In this document: positions 22,271 to 33,615 of the stretch, piece by piece
How the letters are laid out: the number at the start of each line of letters is the position of its first letter
How positions within the stretch are numbered: the first letter of the stretch is position 1
Assembly: GCF_949628265.1 (NCBI RefSeq)
Contig: NC_088787.1
Location: 36,444,844-36,508,843, forward strand
DNA: 64,000 nucleotides
Direction of reading: 5' to 3'
DNA from: Cloeon dipterum
Lineage: Eukaryota; Arthropoda; Insecta; Ephemeroptera; Baetidae
Program-made: the position numbers and the translations under genes
Notes under the pieces: model-generated
The model's input: the letters and a program-made list of their open reading frames with translations, nothing else
Told to the model about the DNA's origin: nothing
Database searches by the model: none

Positions 22271-23526
22271 CACACAGAAAAAAAGTACTCAAATAGAGTC
22301 ACTTGCGACGTGACTCTGGCTGAGGCACACGAAAATCTGACTCAGCTTGAGTCACTTGGCGAGCAAGCGGCTCAAGCTGAGTCGCCTGCTAGCCGCCTCG
22401 CGCTGCCGCACCGCTGCCGACGTCCTTTTACGTCGTTTTTCTGCCGATTTTCGCGACTTTCGGCACTTGCATAGGAATAATCATGGCCTCCTATTGTTTT
22501 TGTTGTTGTTATGGCTGATTTTCATGATGACAACATAACAAAAGTTCGGATAATTACGACCTTTGTTTCGATTTACATGGATGAGCAACATGACAGATAT
22601 TTTTATTAAAAGTATTTTTCCTCTAGTTTTTCTCGGTATGTTTGTCATTTTTTTAAAGTTCAATAAATTTATCCAGCGTTCCAATTAATTTATAATTTTG
22701 CAACAAAATATGGTTTAGATTTTAAAATCAAGTTTGCTTTGCTGCGGCCGCCCTTGCATCTCATTGTCAGCTGTGACAACACCGACATGTGAGCCAAGCA
22801 TGCTTGTTGGCCAATATAATATGCCGGTGACAACCCCCTGTACGCAACAAAGCACCCTTGCAATAAAGAGTTGATATAAAACGACCTTCGAAGACCAACC
22901 AACACGCCGGCTGCACTAAAAAGGTTCGCCTGTTTTTTTCTAAATACATAACCTTCAGTCAGATAATTTTCTCACTGGCCTTCACATTTAAATTTGTTTA
23001 ATTATGTGTAAAACATTTATATCATATTTGACTTTCAGTGGTGAAAGGGAAAGCGGTAAAATAAAAGAAGCCCAATATCAGCCCAAATATAACCCTTTCT
23101 GTCCCTGCCCAGCTGTTCCATCTCCTCCAAAACGATGTGGAGTTTAATTCCTCGGAGAAGCCCCTCGAAAAAAGGATTTGACATGACTACTTCGAAGGCA
23201 AGCAGACCAACCCGCAAAAGCAGGTTTGTTTTAATAATCTGCACAATCATTTTTAATTTATTCAGATCTGTTTTCCACTGGCCTCTTCATTTAAATAAAT
23301 TAAATCTTGTGTATTAAGACTAATTATATTTGTCTTTCAGAAGTGAGCGATGCTCGATGTTCATAAGTCTTGCGGCGAGGTTGCCTTAAAGGAAGTCTGT
23401 CAGCCAGAATCACCAAAACGAACCCTGCCATGTCACTGACCAGTTCGTCTACCTTCTCCACAGAGATCTATGTCATGGAGGACCGCAGCCATCTGAGTAG
23501 CTTGATGTCCTCCATGCCGAAGATGT

Positions 23527-24540
23527 CTTTGGAGCTGGTGGACGAGCTGTAGCTGGTGGACGAGCAGGAGCTGGTGGACGAGCTGGAGCTGGTGGACGAG
23601 CAGGAGCTGGTGGACGAGCAGGAGCTGGTGGACGAGCTGTAGCTGGTGGACGAGCTGTAGCTGGTGGACGAGCAGGAGCTGGTGGACGAGCTGTAGCTGG
23701 TGGACGAGCAGGAGCTGGTGGACGAGCAGGAGCTGGTGGACGAGCAGGAGCTGGTGGACGAGCAGGAGCTGGTGGACGAGCAGGAGCTGGTGGACGAGCT
23801 GTAGCTGGTGGACGAGCAGGAGCTGGTGGACGAGCTGTAGCTGGTGGACGAGCAGGAGCTGGTGGACGAGCAGGAGCTGGTGGACGAGCTGGAGCTGGTG
23901 GACGAGCAGGAGCTGGTGGACGAGCAGGAGCTGGTGGACGAGCTGTAGCTGGTGGACGAGCTGTAGCTGGTGGACGAGCAGGAGCTGGTGGACGAGCAGG
24001 AGCTGGTGGACGAGCAGGAGCTGGTGGACGAGCTGTAGCTGGTGGACGAGCTGTAGCTGGTGGACGAGCAGGAGCTGGTGGACGAGCTGTAGCTGGTGGA
24101 CGAGCAGGAGCTGGTGGACGAGCAGGAGCTGGTGGACGAGCAGGAGCTGGTGGACGAGCAGGAGCTGGTGGACGAGCAGGAGCTGGTGGACGAGCAGGAG
24201 CTGGTGGACGAGCTGTAGCTGATGGACGAGCTGTAGCTGGTGGACGAGCAGGAGCTGGTGGACGAGCTGTAGCTGGTGGACGAGCAGGAGCTGGTGGACG
24301 AGCTGTAGCTGGTGGACGAGCTGTAGCTGATGGACGAGCTGTAGCTGATGGACGAGCTGTAGCTGATGGACGAGCTGTAGCTGGTGGACGAGCAGGAGCT
24401 GGTGGACGAGCTGTAGCTGGTGGACGAGCAGGAGCTGGTGGACGAGCTGTAGCTGGTGGACGAGCTGTAGCTGATGGACGAGCTGTAGCTGATGGACGAG
24501 CTGTAGCTGGTGGACGAGCAGGAGCTGGTGGACGAGCTGC
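23527..24540 (+). repeat. 18-bp minisatellite, about 56 units
   Basis: Tandem units of GAGCTGGTGGACGAGCAG with a CTGTA variant and occasional GATGGA changes. The array is shorter (about 41 units) in the other arm. The plus strand could encode ELVDEQ/ELVDEL runs interrupted by TAG where the variant occurs, so it is not protein coding. Confidence 0.95.
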
Positions 24541-25310
24541 CTGATCAGCGCTAATCTAGGTGATTGCGGCAGACAAATTCCATTTGTGGCTCTCTCGCCT
24601 GTCTTTGTGGCGGTTGCTCGTTTCTCCAGGGTAGTGTCGGTTTCGACGGCTCCAACGACGTCGCGCCGGGTCTACCCGATAGTGTTCTCGTCTCGACCAA
24701 CTACTACTAAATAAATATATCTTAAAGAGACGATTCCAAAATTGACACCAGCTTTCGCCGTCCAGCTCTTCCTCAGAGATCTTCGGCAAGGAGGACCGCA
24801 GCCGGCCAACACGGCGTGCCTCACTTCATTTATTTAAATCGTCGGTCGTATTTCCAGTTGCATGATAATGCTCACCGAAGCCATTTTTAATAATTTAAAA
24901 AATTTAATGGTTCATTAAATAAATTTTTTACCATCATTTGTTACAATAATTATATTATGATCTTTCTTTCCTCACACATCATATGCGTATTCTCTTTAAC
25001 ATGTTTATAGTGATAAATATCTTCATGAAGTTAGATTCAAAAATTTTTCAAACAAAATATAAAGGTTGTGCCAGGATAGTTTGGAAATAAAATACTTTGT
25101 GTACAACTTTGTTTAACAATTTTCTTTTTATTGGCGAAATTACCAGTACAAATGACACTTTATTTGCATTGCTTATACATGCAAATTCTTGTGGCCAATT
25201 TTGGCTCGTAGAAATTAAATTTTCTATCCTCAGGCAGTTTGTTTCAGCACATAAGTTCAAAACAAAGTTTTATCCAGTACATCTAAAATTCAGTAATTAA
25301 AATGGGAAAA
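24541..25310. other. Inner part of the left arm, no gene seen
   Basis: AT-rich apart from about 250 bp next to the minisatellite, which shares CCGAAGATCTCTGAGGAAGA-like sequence with the array's edge and may be its source. Short frames here are mirrored in the right arm. Confidence 0.5.
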
Positions 25311-27650
25311 TCAAATGGTTGAATTAGATGTCACTGCAGCGAATTTCTTCCTGAACTCAGAAAGTTTTTTGGATGTGTTCGCTGCTTGAATGTTGAGGAT
25401 TTCTGTATCCAAAAATTGAAATGTGTTTTTACTGACTTCTGGGTAGTGGCAAGAGAATGCGTAGTACGCGCCAACAATGGCTTCGTATACTTGCAAGGCA
25501 GTTGGAGATGTTTTAGAGAAGATCACTATTTTCTCAGCCAGTATGAATGTTTCGACGATGACCCCATCGGTACTCAAGTAGGAAACACTAGCTGGACCAT
25601 TTGCCTTGTACTTGTTTGGTAGATTGGGTTTGGTACCAGCTCCAAGCTAATATTTATTTGAGTAATAATTATTTAATAAAAGGTAAAAATAAAAAAAATA
25701 GTAAAATACCTTTTCAATGGTGAAGGCAGACAGGTAATTTTTGTTGGAGTTGACTTTTAAATCCTTCTCAAGTTCTGAGATCAGCTCCAATTTATCTGCT
25801 TCTGTGGCACCAGGTTTGTTATAGAACTGCTGCAGATTTTCCATGAGAACATGGAACCTGTCCCTAACCGCGCTTTCTGCTTGCTCAATCACCAGGTAAA
25901 ATTCCGCCCTCACCTGGAAGAATATATTTCAATGAATTATTTCTTATATCAAGTATAATATTATATTACCACATCAAAGTTGGCCATGCAAGGAAAAAGC
26001 TTAATCACTTGTTTTACAGAGTCACTGCTCATCACAGCAGACCTCCTTTCTTCCGTGCAGAGTGGCAAGGAGTTAATTATAGCAGCTGAGTTGAAGATTT
26101 TTGTCTTCATCATCTCAAAGGGCCCTAAAAATGAGAGATATAAAAATTCCATAAATATATCTAAATCAAATATTATAGAGATAATATAATACAATATTTT
26201 GCCAGCAAGATAAATTTCCTCAAACCCATATTCCAAAGTAAAAAGATACACACATAGATGAGAAAGAAAGATTTAAGTCATATAAGCCAGATTAATAATA
26301 TACCTATGTATAATGTTAACAGCTTAAGTAATTATATGTTGGGGTAGTAATATAATTTTGAAAAAAATTGCATCCAATAATCTACTCCAAATAGCAAAAA
26401 ATTGCACTTGAATGAGAATGCAATGCGCCCAAAATGATGAAAATTATAGGTTGTCCTTTCTTCTTTTCTAAGAAACACATTTTAAGCTAAAAATATTCGA
26501 TTTTTTACCTAGCACACTGGTTTCCTTGGTAAGTTTTCTCTTCTTTTTGGCTTGTTCAGATTGACTAGCTGATGCAAGTTGTTTGTCGACTGCAGGATTT
26601 TTCACAAGGGTTCCTCTTTGTCTTTGTTCATCTGCCACTTGCTGTCCATCACGTGACCTGAAGTTCCTGGCGAACTTGGTAAGCATCCGCTTCAGATTTG
26701 GCTGTGTCATAAAATTTTAAGTAAATAATATGGTGATATTTAATTCATAATGCTTACTACAAATTGCGGCACATCAAGCTGGGGAAAATTAATTAGGAGG
26801 AATGTGATGTAAGTTTCGTAGTCTGCTTTGGAGGGATGTAGCTTCAGCTGAAGTAAATGGAGTCCTGCTTCACGCACAATTGGTGCTGTGTTTATCAGCA
26901 GTCTTTTCTCTTCGACAATTTTTTCCACTGCTTGGCTTAGTTTTAAAGATGGGATATCACTTATCTTGAGCGAGCTTGCTGTCTCTTTAGTCTTAGAGCG
27001 GGGCTGGTGCTGAATAACCAACAAATTCTGGACCTCAGTTGGTATTTCAATGGCGGTGTCCATGCTGATCAACTCTTCATCGCCAACAATTTTTGACGAG
27101 CTCTAATTAATTTTATGTTTTTTAGTTAATTTATTAAAATGCATCTAACAATAAAATATTTACCTCATCTTGCTCAACACTACTGCCATGACCATAATAT
27201 TGTGACTGCTTGGGAGAGTTAAGTTGGGCTGGTGCCTCAAGAACCTCAATCTGAATGTCTTCCAACAGAGGAAAAGTTCTGCGTTCAGCTTCACTCTAAA
27301 AATTATCATAAATATATATGTATTAGCATATTAAGGACTATACTTTTCCAGGCAAAATACTACCTGCTTTACTGGCGAGTTCCTTGGTAAAAGTCGAACA
27401 TTAACGACTTTTAAATCAGTTGGTAAAATTTTTGTTTTTGGAACGAACTGCACAGTTTCACTACGGGTCGAATCGTAGTATTCAAAAATAGGGAAATGTG
27501 TTTTAAGCTTGTTTTGTAAGTATGGATCAAATTCGGAGTATTCCTCAAATTCCGATTTGAGCTGTTTAAATAGCGTCGGGGTTTTGATGGCGGGCGCGAC
27601 AAAAGATCAGCTTTAGCAATAAAATGAAGATTCTCCACGCGAACAGGTCG
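25311..27650 (-). CDS. Gene L of the composite transposon, accessory or DNA-binding protein of unknown function
   Basis: Seven minus-strand exons are open: about 27356-27570 or further, 27164-27297, 26760-27104, 26509-26702, 25972-26126, 25709-25915 and 25311-25645, with GT-AG borders. Visible pieces: KQLKSEFEEYSEFDPYLQNK, a segment ending TFLLINFPQLDVPQFV joined to PNLKRMLTKFARNFRS (reminiscent of the transposon-associated proteins with a YPxL...GY...LKxKFxNxRR pattern), a Lys-rich patch KKKRKLTK that may be nuclear targeting, and a C-terminal helical region. No catalytic motif is seen. The stop falls 24 bp inside the inverted arm, so the 3' end is part of the repeat. The start codon is not settled. 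Confidence 0.55.
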
Positions 27651-28160
27651 CAGGCGAGGACGCCGAATCAGCCACCGAGAACCTGGAAATTATTTGTTTT
27701 TTTTAATCACTGGATGGGTAGCTAAACTAGAATCACACCCGTGCCTTTCTTTGAATTTTAAAAAAAGATCCCCCCAATTATTTACTTAAATAATCAAATT
27801 TTAAAATCATTTAGTCTCTCTAATTAATTTTTTAAAATTTTATTCACCATCCAGATCCCCTTTCTTAGAGAATAAAGTAAGATTTAGGCACCTAATTTAA
27901 GTAAATAAATAATATGATAAGAAAGTAAAGAATCCCACTGAGCAAGAATGGCGTGTTAGTGATTGATTTCTGGCATGAAGCCAAAATCACTCACACAAGT
28001 AAAAGGAGTGACGCCCCAACAAAATACCCTAGTTCACCGTCTTTACCTGAGCCAGGGGGAGGGCGCTGCTGAGGGTGAGACTCTCCCTCCAGTCTATCCC
28101 ATCAGCTGCGACTTGAGGGGCGGCCCGAAATAAAAAGAGCTGCAGCGGACCACTCGGGGC
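27651..28160. other. Central spacer of the composite transposon
   Basis: About 500 bp between gene L and the spliced leader-like region; AT-rich first, then GC-rich. It probably holds the divergent promoters. No ORF or element recognised. Confidence 0.35.
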
Positions 28161-28762
28161 AGATGCGAGCTGCCTAACACCTGAGAGGTGCTGCTCCTAA
28201 CTGGAAAGAGGCAATTTGACTCTAATCCTAGGAAGCGACTTGGCAAAGGAATCCTACCTGTTGACCAGGCGAAGTGGAGTCCTCTCTCTCGAAAGGTAAG
28301 GCCAGCTTTACGGGTCTCATGCGCCTCGTACTCATCTCCGCTTCTGTTCACAGGGGATTCCTTGAGAAGACCTTCCCGGGGACGAGCCCCCCAGCGCGGT
28401 GGAGCCACGATCTGGGCACCCTTTGGGGTCCGCAGAAGCCGGGAAGACCTCTTGTCTTGGATGAGGAGGGAACAGACACTGCAGACCTACTTCCTGTAAG
28501 TAGCATACTCCCCGGTCTACCTGGGCAGTCTGATCACCTGTCTTGTTTTCCGCAGAGTGAGAGTGCTCGGGGAAGTTTGAGCCAGGCTGCAGCCTACGTC
28601 CTGAGAAGTGAGAGAAAATTAGAGCACTGACAGCAGGTAGGATATCAGTGAAATGGGCGGGTGCGGGATTTAATATTCCCATACCTGGCCACTCTCTTGA
28701 TACTGACAAATTCTTGTCCTCACCTCCGCTAAACCTCTGACTTATGTTGCAGGGTACCCGGG
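28160..28762 (+). other. Exon-like blocks of a spliced transcript, cut by the Polinton
   Basis: Good splice signals delimit blocks ending at about 28291 (aaag|gtaagg), 28350-28495 (ttcacag|...cct|gtaagt), 28557-28638 (cgcag|...cag|gtagga) and a last block starting at 28752 (ttgcag|ggtacc). The last contains CCCGGG at 28757-28762, the Polinton target site, and resumes at 48623. No frame is long or conserved. It could be the 5' leader of gene R. Confidence 0.4.
28757..28762. repeat. Target-site duplication CCCGGG, left
   Basis: Same hexamer as 48617-48622, directly outside the inverted repeats. Because CCCGGG is palindromic it reads the same on both strands. Confidence 0.85.
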
Positions 28763-28808
28763 AGTAGTGATATAGCACCGATTTAACCACCACAAAGCAT
28801 TTGATTCC
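28763..28808 (+). repeat. Polinton terminal inverted repeat, left
   Basis: 46 bp identical to the complement of 48571-48616. Beyond it both ends become C-rich or G-rich and drift apart. Polinton repeats are usually hundreds of bp, so this one is short. Confidence 0.9.
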
Positions 28809-29119
28809 GCACATAACCCCCCCCCCCACATAACCCCCCCCCCCCCACAGCCTCCTCCCCCACCCCTTACCCTCCCATTACTCCTGCCTCCTCCCCCACC
28901 CCTCCCCCACCCCTCCACCACCCCTCCACCACCCCTTACCCTCCCATTACTCCTCCCCTTCCCATCTCACCTAACACCTCCCATAACCCACCCTCTCAAC
29001 AACCAATACTTCAGGTACAATCTTTGTTAGGAATAAATAAGGAAAGTCAAAATCTTACATTTTTAATATTTATTTTATTTTCCTTGGTAAAAACAATACA
29101 CCACAACTTAAACAAAAAA
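28809..29119. other. Poly-C/CCACCC subterminal tract and 3' flank
   Basis: Runs of C and CCCCACCCCTCC from 28811 to about 29000, matched in inverse by the G-rich tract near the right end. The G-rich strand could form quadruplexes. No gene. Confidence 0.6.
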
Positions 29120-29950
29120 TTATTGCATCAAGAGCTTGTGATAATACAATTCACAAAGATTCATCAGATCTGATTCATACATCTTGAATTTAATGTTGTC
29201 AACACAACTAGACGGGTCTTCTGAAAAGCATTTGTCTAATTCCTGAAACTTTGGAAGTGTGCCTTGCATCAGCTTGAGACAAACACGAATATCTGTCAGT
29301 TTCGAAACAAGTACTCCATATTCAAATTCAGTTAAACAAAAGTTGCATTTTCCTCGCAACTCACGCAAAATTATGTTTTTACCATCTGCACTCGTTTTCA
29401 CATGGAAATTATCAGTTTTGCCATTACGTTTTGTTGTAAAAATAGTTTGAATCTCTGATGATTGAAGAAACATAAGTGCCAATGTATCAACAGTAATTTT
29501 CCATTTATCATTTTTTTCACAAAGCATCATAACATCGCTATTATAACATCTTCTTAGCACAATCGTTGGTGCAATCATTTCCATCCTCTTGTTAATATAT
29601 CCAGCAGTCCAGAGACGATTGCTTATCATTTGTTCCATCACCTCCATTAGATAAGAGAAGTCCTGCGGTGTGATCTCAAACTTGTCAGAAGCATAAGAAG
29701 TCCACGTAAAATATAGCTCATCATTGTCAGGTTTGATTTTAAAAAATTTTGTTTGACCACCTCGTGTTAAAAGCGATTTGATATAAAAATGATCTTTACT
29801 AAGATCCGATAAAGTGTCTGGCAAAAGCTCATAACTTTTCTGCTCTTCTTTGTCCCAAATACAAATTTCAATGTCTGACCCGCCACTTTTGTAGAAGACG
29901 CACACATCTTTTTCATCACCGATTGAGAACGTCTTCTGCAGGTGAGCCAT
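29120..29950 (-). CDS. Polinton protein of unknown function, possible paralogue of the small right-hand ORFs
   Basis: I chose the ATG at 29948-29950 (MAHLQKTFSIGDEKDV) rather than the longer frame because a TATA box, GTATATAATC, lies about 40 nt upstream; product 276 residues. The N-terminal part alternates strands and charged turns (DVCVFYKSGG, IEICIWDKEEQKSYELLPD) and is followed by helices (QDFSYLMEVMEQM). The pattern recurs in the ORFs at 41971, 42565 and 47854. It vaguely recalls PC4-type ssDNA-binding folds, but I have no specific motif. No signal peptide or membrane segment. Confidence 0.6.
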   Translation of the reverse strand: MAHLQKTFSIGDEKDVCVFYKSGGSDIEICIWDKEEQKSYELLPDTLSDLSKDHFYIKSLLTRGGQTKFFKIKPDNDELYFTWTSYASDKFEITPQDFSYLMEVMEQMISNRLWTAGYINKRMEMIAPTIVLRRCYNSDVMMLCEKNDKWKITVDTLALMFLQSSEIQTIFTTKRNGKTDNFHVKTSADGKNIILRELRGKCNFCLTEFEYGVLVSKLTDIRVCLKLMQGTLPKFQELDKCFSEDPSSCVDNIKFKMYESDLMNLCELYYHKLLMQ

Positions 29951-29985
29951 GATGCAGACTGTGTGATGAGGGAGAAGAATCACGA

Positions 29986-29995
29986 GATTATATAC
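29986..29995 (-). promoter_or_regulatory. TATA box of the 29950 gene
   Basis: Minus-strand GTATATAATC about 40 nt before the chosen ATG, a spacing repeated at other Polinton genes. Confidence 0.55.
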
Positions 29996-30087
29996 AAAAA
30001 CCAAACATGTTGGAGGGGGTGGAAGAGTGGTTTACACTATACTCTCAAAGTGATTCACCATTACATTTCGTGGAACCTTGGATGGAT

Positions 30088-33000
30088 TTACTTCCCGCTT
30101 TCAAACATGACCTCCAATTTATAATGACCATAAGGAAGTGTGGAATGATCTGGTAAAATACAACGTTTATCATCATGAGGGTCTAAAGCTAATTTACAAA
30201 TTCTAGACGTATAAAACTTATGATTAACAGAGGTAATATTAGAAAAAGTAACAAATTTTCTCTTGTTGTTAAGTACACAGTCAACAAAATCAGCATGAGT
30301 AAGCTCGTTCTTTATTGAACATTTTTTAACTCCTTTAGCTTTTTTATACTCTCCATCGTCACAAATATAGGAGTACATTTTTGATCTGGGTGCTACAAAC
30401 TCACTAATCAAGGAACCCTTCAATTCATCCTTGAACTTACCATACACCTTTGAATTATCAGGTGAATAGAGAGGATGCATTTTGGGAAGTGAACTAAAAT
30501 CTAAATGTTGGGATATCTGTTTAAACTCTTTGTTAAAATGGTTTGTTTTAAAAGCAGCAATAACACCATCTGTATCAATTAAGCATAGCGAAAGTCGGTC
30601 ACCAAATTGTTTTTTCAACACATCATAATAGAACCAGAACATATAATATTTGGACCAATAAAGAATATTCATGCCTACGATAATAGGTCGATCCATGACA
30701 ATAACTCCTTTTTGCATTTCTACAATAGCCATCCCATGACCGATAATTACTCTTTCTATAAAAGTAGGCTTACGAACTAGTTTCAAAAGAGCACGTTCAT
30801 CATTGACAAGTTTAATTTGAATGTGTTTACGAACGTTTTCTATAGTTCGACCAAAAACTGAGTTAGTGAACAATTTATATAGATTCTTTTCACAATCGGT
30901 TTTTGCTGCAGAACGAAATTCCTGCATGATCTCTACATATGGTTTCATAAACGGCTTTTGTTTGAATGAAAGGACTCTTATGAATATGTACAATTTTAAC
31001 ACCTAACTGCTTAGCCTGCTGCACTAAAGCGAGGGAAGCCTTACATTTGTATTTGGGAAGCAGATCCAAAATTAATTTGGGAAATTTTGAGGTTTCATTA
31101 GGTATTTTGTGCACGGGGAAAGGTGGAAGACAACTTAAAAAGTTATGACATTCTCTAGGATAAACACAATCGAATTCAAGAACAAAACCTGTATCTCCCA
31201 TAGGACTGATATTCTCCCAATCAAAATGTTTCGGATCAATGAATTTATATTCAGCATAAGGTAATGGATATGTCATCATACAATAGCTGTATAAAGCTGT
31301 ACAGTCAAAATAGCCTATTTTCTCAGTATCAGTAGCTTTTACATATCTACGACCGATCTGACAGATTCCACCAGCTATCCCCGATTCAACAAAATCAAAT
31401 ATTTCATCGTCTGAAATCAACTCTATTTCTATCTTCGTTAATTTTGTCATTAAATTGATGGACAAATGGCTAATTGTGTAGAAGTGACATAAATCAATTT
31501 TGAATTTTTCATAGATAATCGAGCGGAAGAATAAAAGAACATCAAGCATAATTAGTACGTCTTTTTTTAGATACACAGAGCAATAGTCACGCATTGTTGT
31601 ACACTTGAATGCTTTCCAATGTGACTTGGCAACCTCGTAATCCGCAAAAGACAAAGATTCCATGCTTAAATCATTATAAAAATGTTTGATAGCAGGCAAA
31701 TTTGGATAGTTCAATTGCTCCAAATCAGTCAAGAATTTATATGGAAAAATGCCTTTCCCCGTAACATGCTCGTGAACATCAACAGGAAAATTTCTCTTTG
31801 TTTCTATGAATGATTGATTCGGAAGCGCAGAGGCCAATGAATCCAATGATTCACTGAAAAATTTATATAAATCTAAGAAACGTACTTCAACACCATTCAT
31901 AATAATCGAAAATGAAATGTATCGCTCACGTGTGGATGGTATTACATTTACTCTGAAATTTCTTCTCAAAAACATCAAAACCAAGAAATGACCATCATAA
32001 TTACAGTTATTGTGAATGTATACAGGTAAGAAATGAATTCTTTTCATGTTTAAATTACATCTGGAGCAACACGCACCATTGCGTACATTATTTTGTGACA
32101 AACAGTGATCGTGTTCTCTGCACTTAACATTAACATCATCAAAAGCAATACCACAAAAATAGCAATTAGTCATAGCATCAAATTCAATCTGCTGACTTTC
32201 GCTCATATGTATCGGAAATTCTCTCTGCAACACCTTTTTAATTGGTTTCGTGATTTTGTCAAAATATCTGATAATCTCATTTTCGAGTTGCTGCTCGTTA
32301 GACATGTGATGGTAATAACCAAGGGGCACATCTGGAACTTCTTCCCGATCATATATTGAATGTAAAAAAGCTCCAAAGGCAAAAGGAAGGTGATGTTCAG
32401 TCACGACTGAAGAACTTGTTTCTGGTTCTCTATGAGTTGTGTGGACAGGAACCAATAATGCCTCCATGTCAAATGCCACCAGAAATGGACATCGAACAGC
32501 AGAGCTATATTTTTCAAATTTGAACACGGAAGCTTGTTTTGGCATTTTAATACGTGTGTATTTCCCAGTTGGACATCGAATTTCGTGATCAGTTAATTTT
32601 GATTGCGTATCAAAATTCATCAAACATCTAACGCAAATAAACATCTTGTGTTGTCTTTTATTGACCATGTTAGAAACAAGACGACTAAGGTCGGATATCA
32701 ATGTCCAGTGTGCACTTTCCCCCCTGACTATGAACAAAAGGTTAAAATGATATTGCTTCTTTTCGAATGAAGTCCTTACAGGAAAAACTTGACATTTCTC
32801 ATCCAACGTAAAAATATTGATCGAAACGTGAGAGTTTTTCCGTAGAAAATTTTTAACTTCCTTTACCGAGACAGGAAACTCGATGTTCCAGTTAAATAAA
32901 TGCTGCAACCCAGCTTCAGCAGCAACGTTTACACGACCATATCGTGTTTTGTACAAAGATGCGAGAATACAATGTTTGAAACACTCTACACAAGTTTTTT

Positions 33001-33300
33001 GTTTGCATCTGAGGTTGATGACAGCTCTTTTGAATGCAATTTTTGTGGGTAATGTTAGGTATGAACTACCAGGAACAAATCTATATTTACTAACTCTAAT
33101 CTCTAAGCACTTGACACGAGCAAAAGTAAACCCACTTCCTTTAAATGTGTAAAGTTCGCTCTCTTCAATCATCTTTGCAAAGTGTCTTTCCACATTTTGT
33201 GTAATATCGTTAACGTTAAAGAGAGCAGAATTTGCTGATTTGAAATTAGCATCCTTGGTTACATCTAGCGGATTATTGTAAACGCAAACCATAAACAAGT
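30088..33300 (-). pseudogene. polB: Polinton DNA polymerase B, frame-disrupted
   Basis: Family B polymerase of the protein-primed type, which would copy the element. In order: N-terminal region, exonuclease-like FDMEALL, a Cys/His cluster (NCYFCGIAF, REHDHC, CCSRCN) common in Polinton polymerases, motif A YFDCTALYS near 31.3 kb, motif B KLFTNSVFGRTIEN near 30.87 kb, and motif C LIDTDGV near 30.57 kb. The first two thirds (to about 30,960) and the last third lie in different frames overlapping at 30,890-31,002, so the open frame is broken between motifs A and B. The open frame continues upstream of 33300 to about 33480 without an ATG, so the true start or a 5' exon is uncertain. Full length would fit the usual 1,000-1,200 residues. 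Confidence 0.9.
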
Positions 33301-33615
33301 TGAATTTAATAGATTTTTGAAGAATTAACTCTGCTTCTAATATTTTAGCAACTCTTTCACTGTTTGTTGAGAGAAACGATTCGATTGAGATTTGTTTTTC
33401 TTTATTTTGAATGAGATAGTCCGTAAAGTTTCCACCAAATATTGATTTTCCAACGAAAATGTTATCAGTTCAATTTGTAGCTCAGGTTTCTTCTGCGAAT
33501 CAAAATTTCTTCACTAGGAAGATCGATCACGCTATCACCATCGATGATGTTTCTTCCACTGCTGGGAAGATCGATGTTGATTGCATCAACACTCTCTTCA
33601 CCACCGGCCTGCATC

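Larger units (their letters stand above)
22271..25335 (+). repeat. Left inverted arm of the composite transposon
   Basis: Nearly identical in reverse complement to about 52215-55018, with scattered substitutions and a longer minisatellite here. Apart from the minisatellite the arm holds no recognisable gene; short frames occur as mirrored pairs in both arms. Similarity ends just inside the stop codon of gene L. Confidence 0.85.

Noticed and set aside
23527-24540. Coding ELVDEQ repeat protein
   Set aside because: TAG occurs inside the CTGTAG variants, so the frame is closed every few units.
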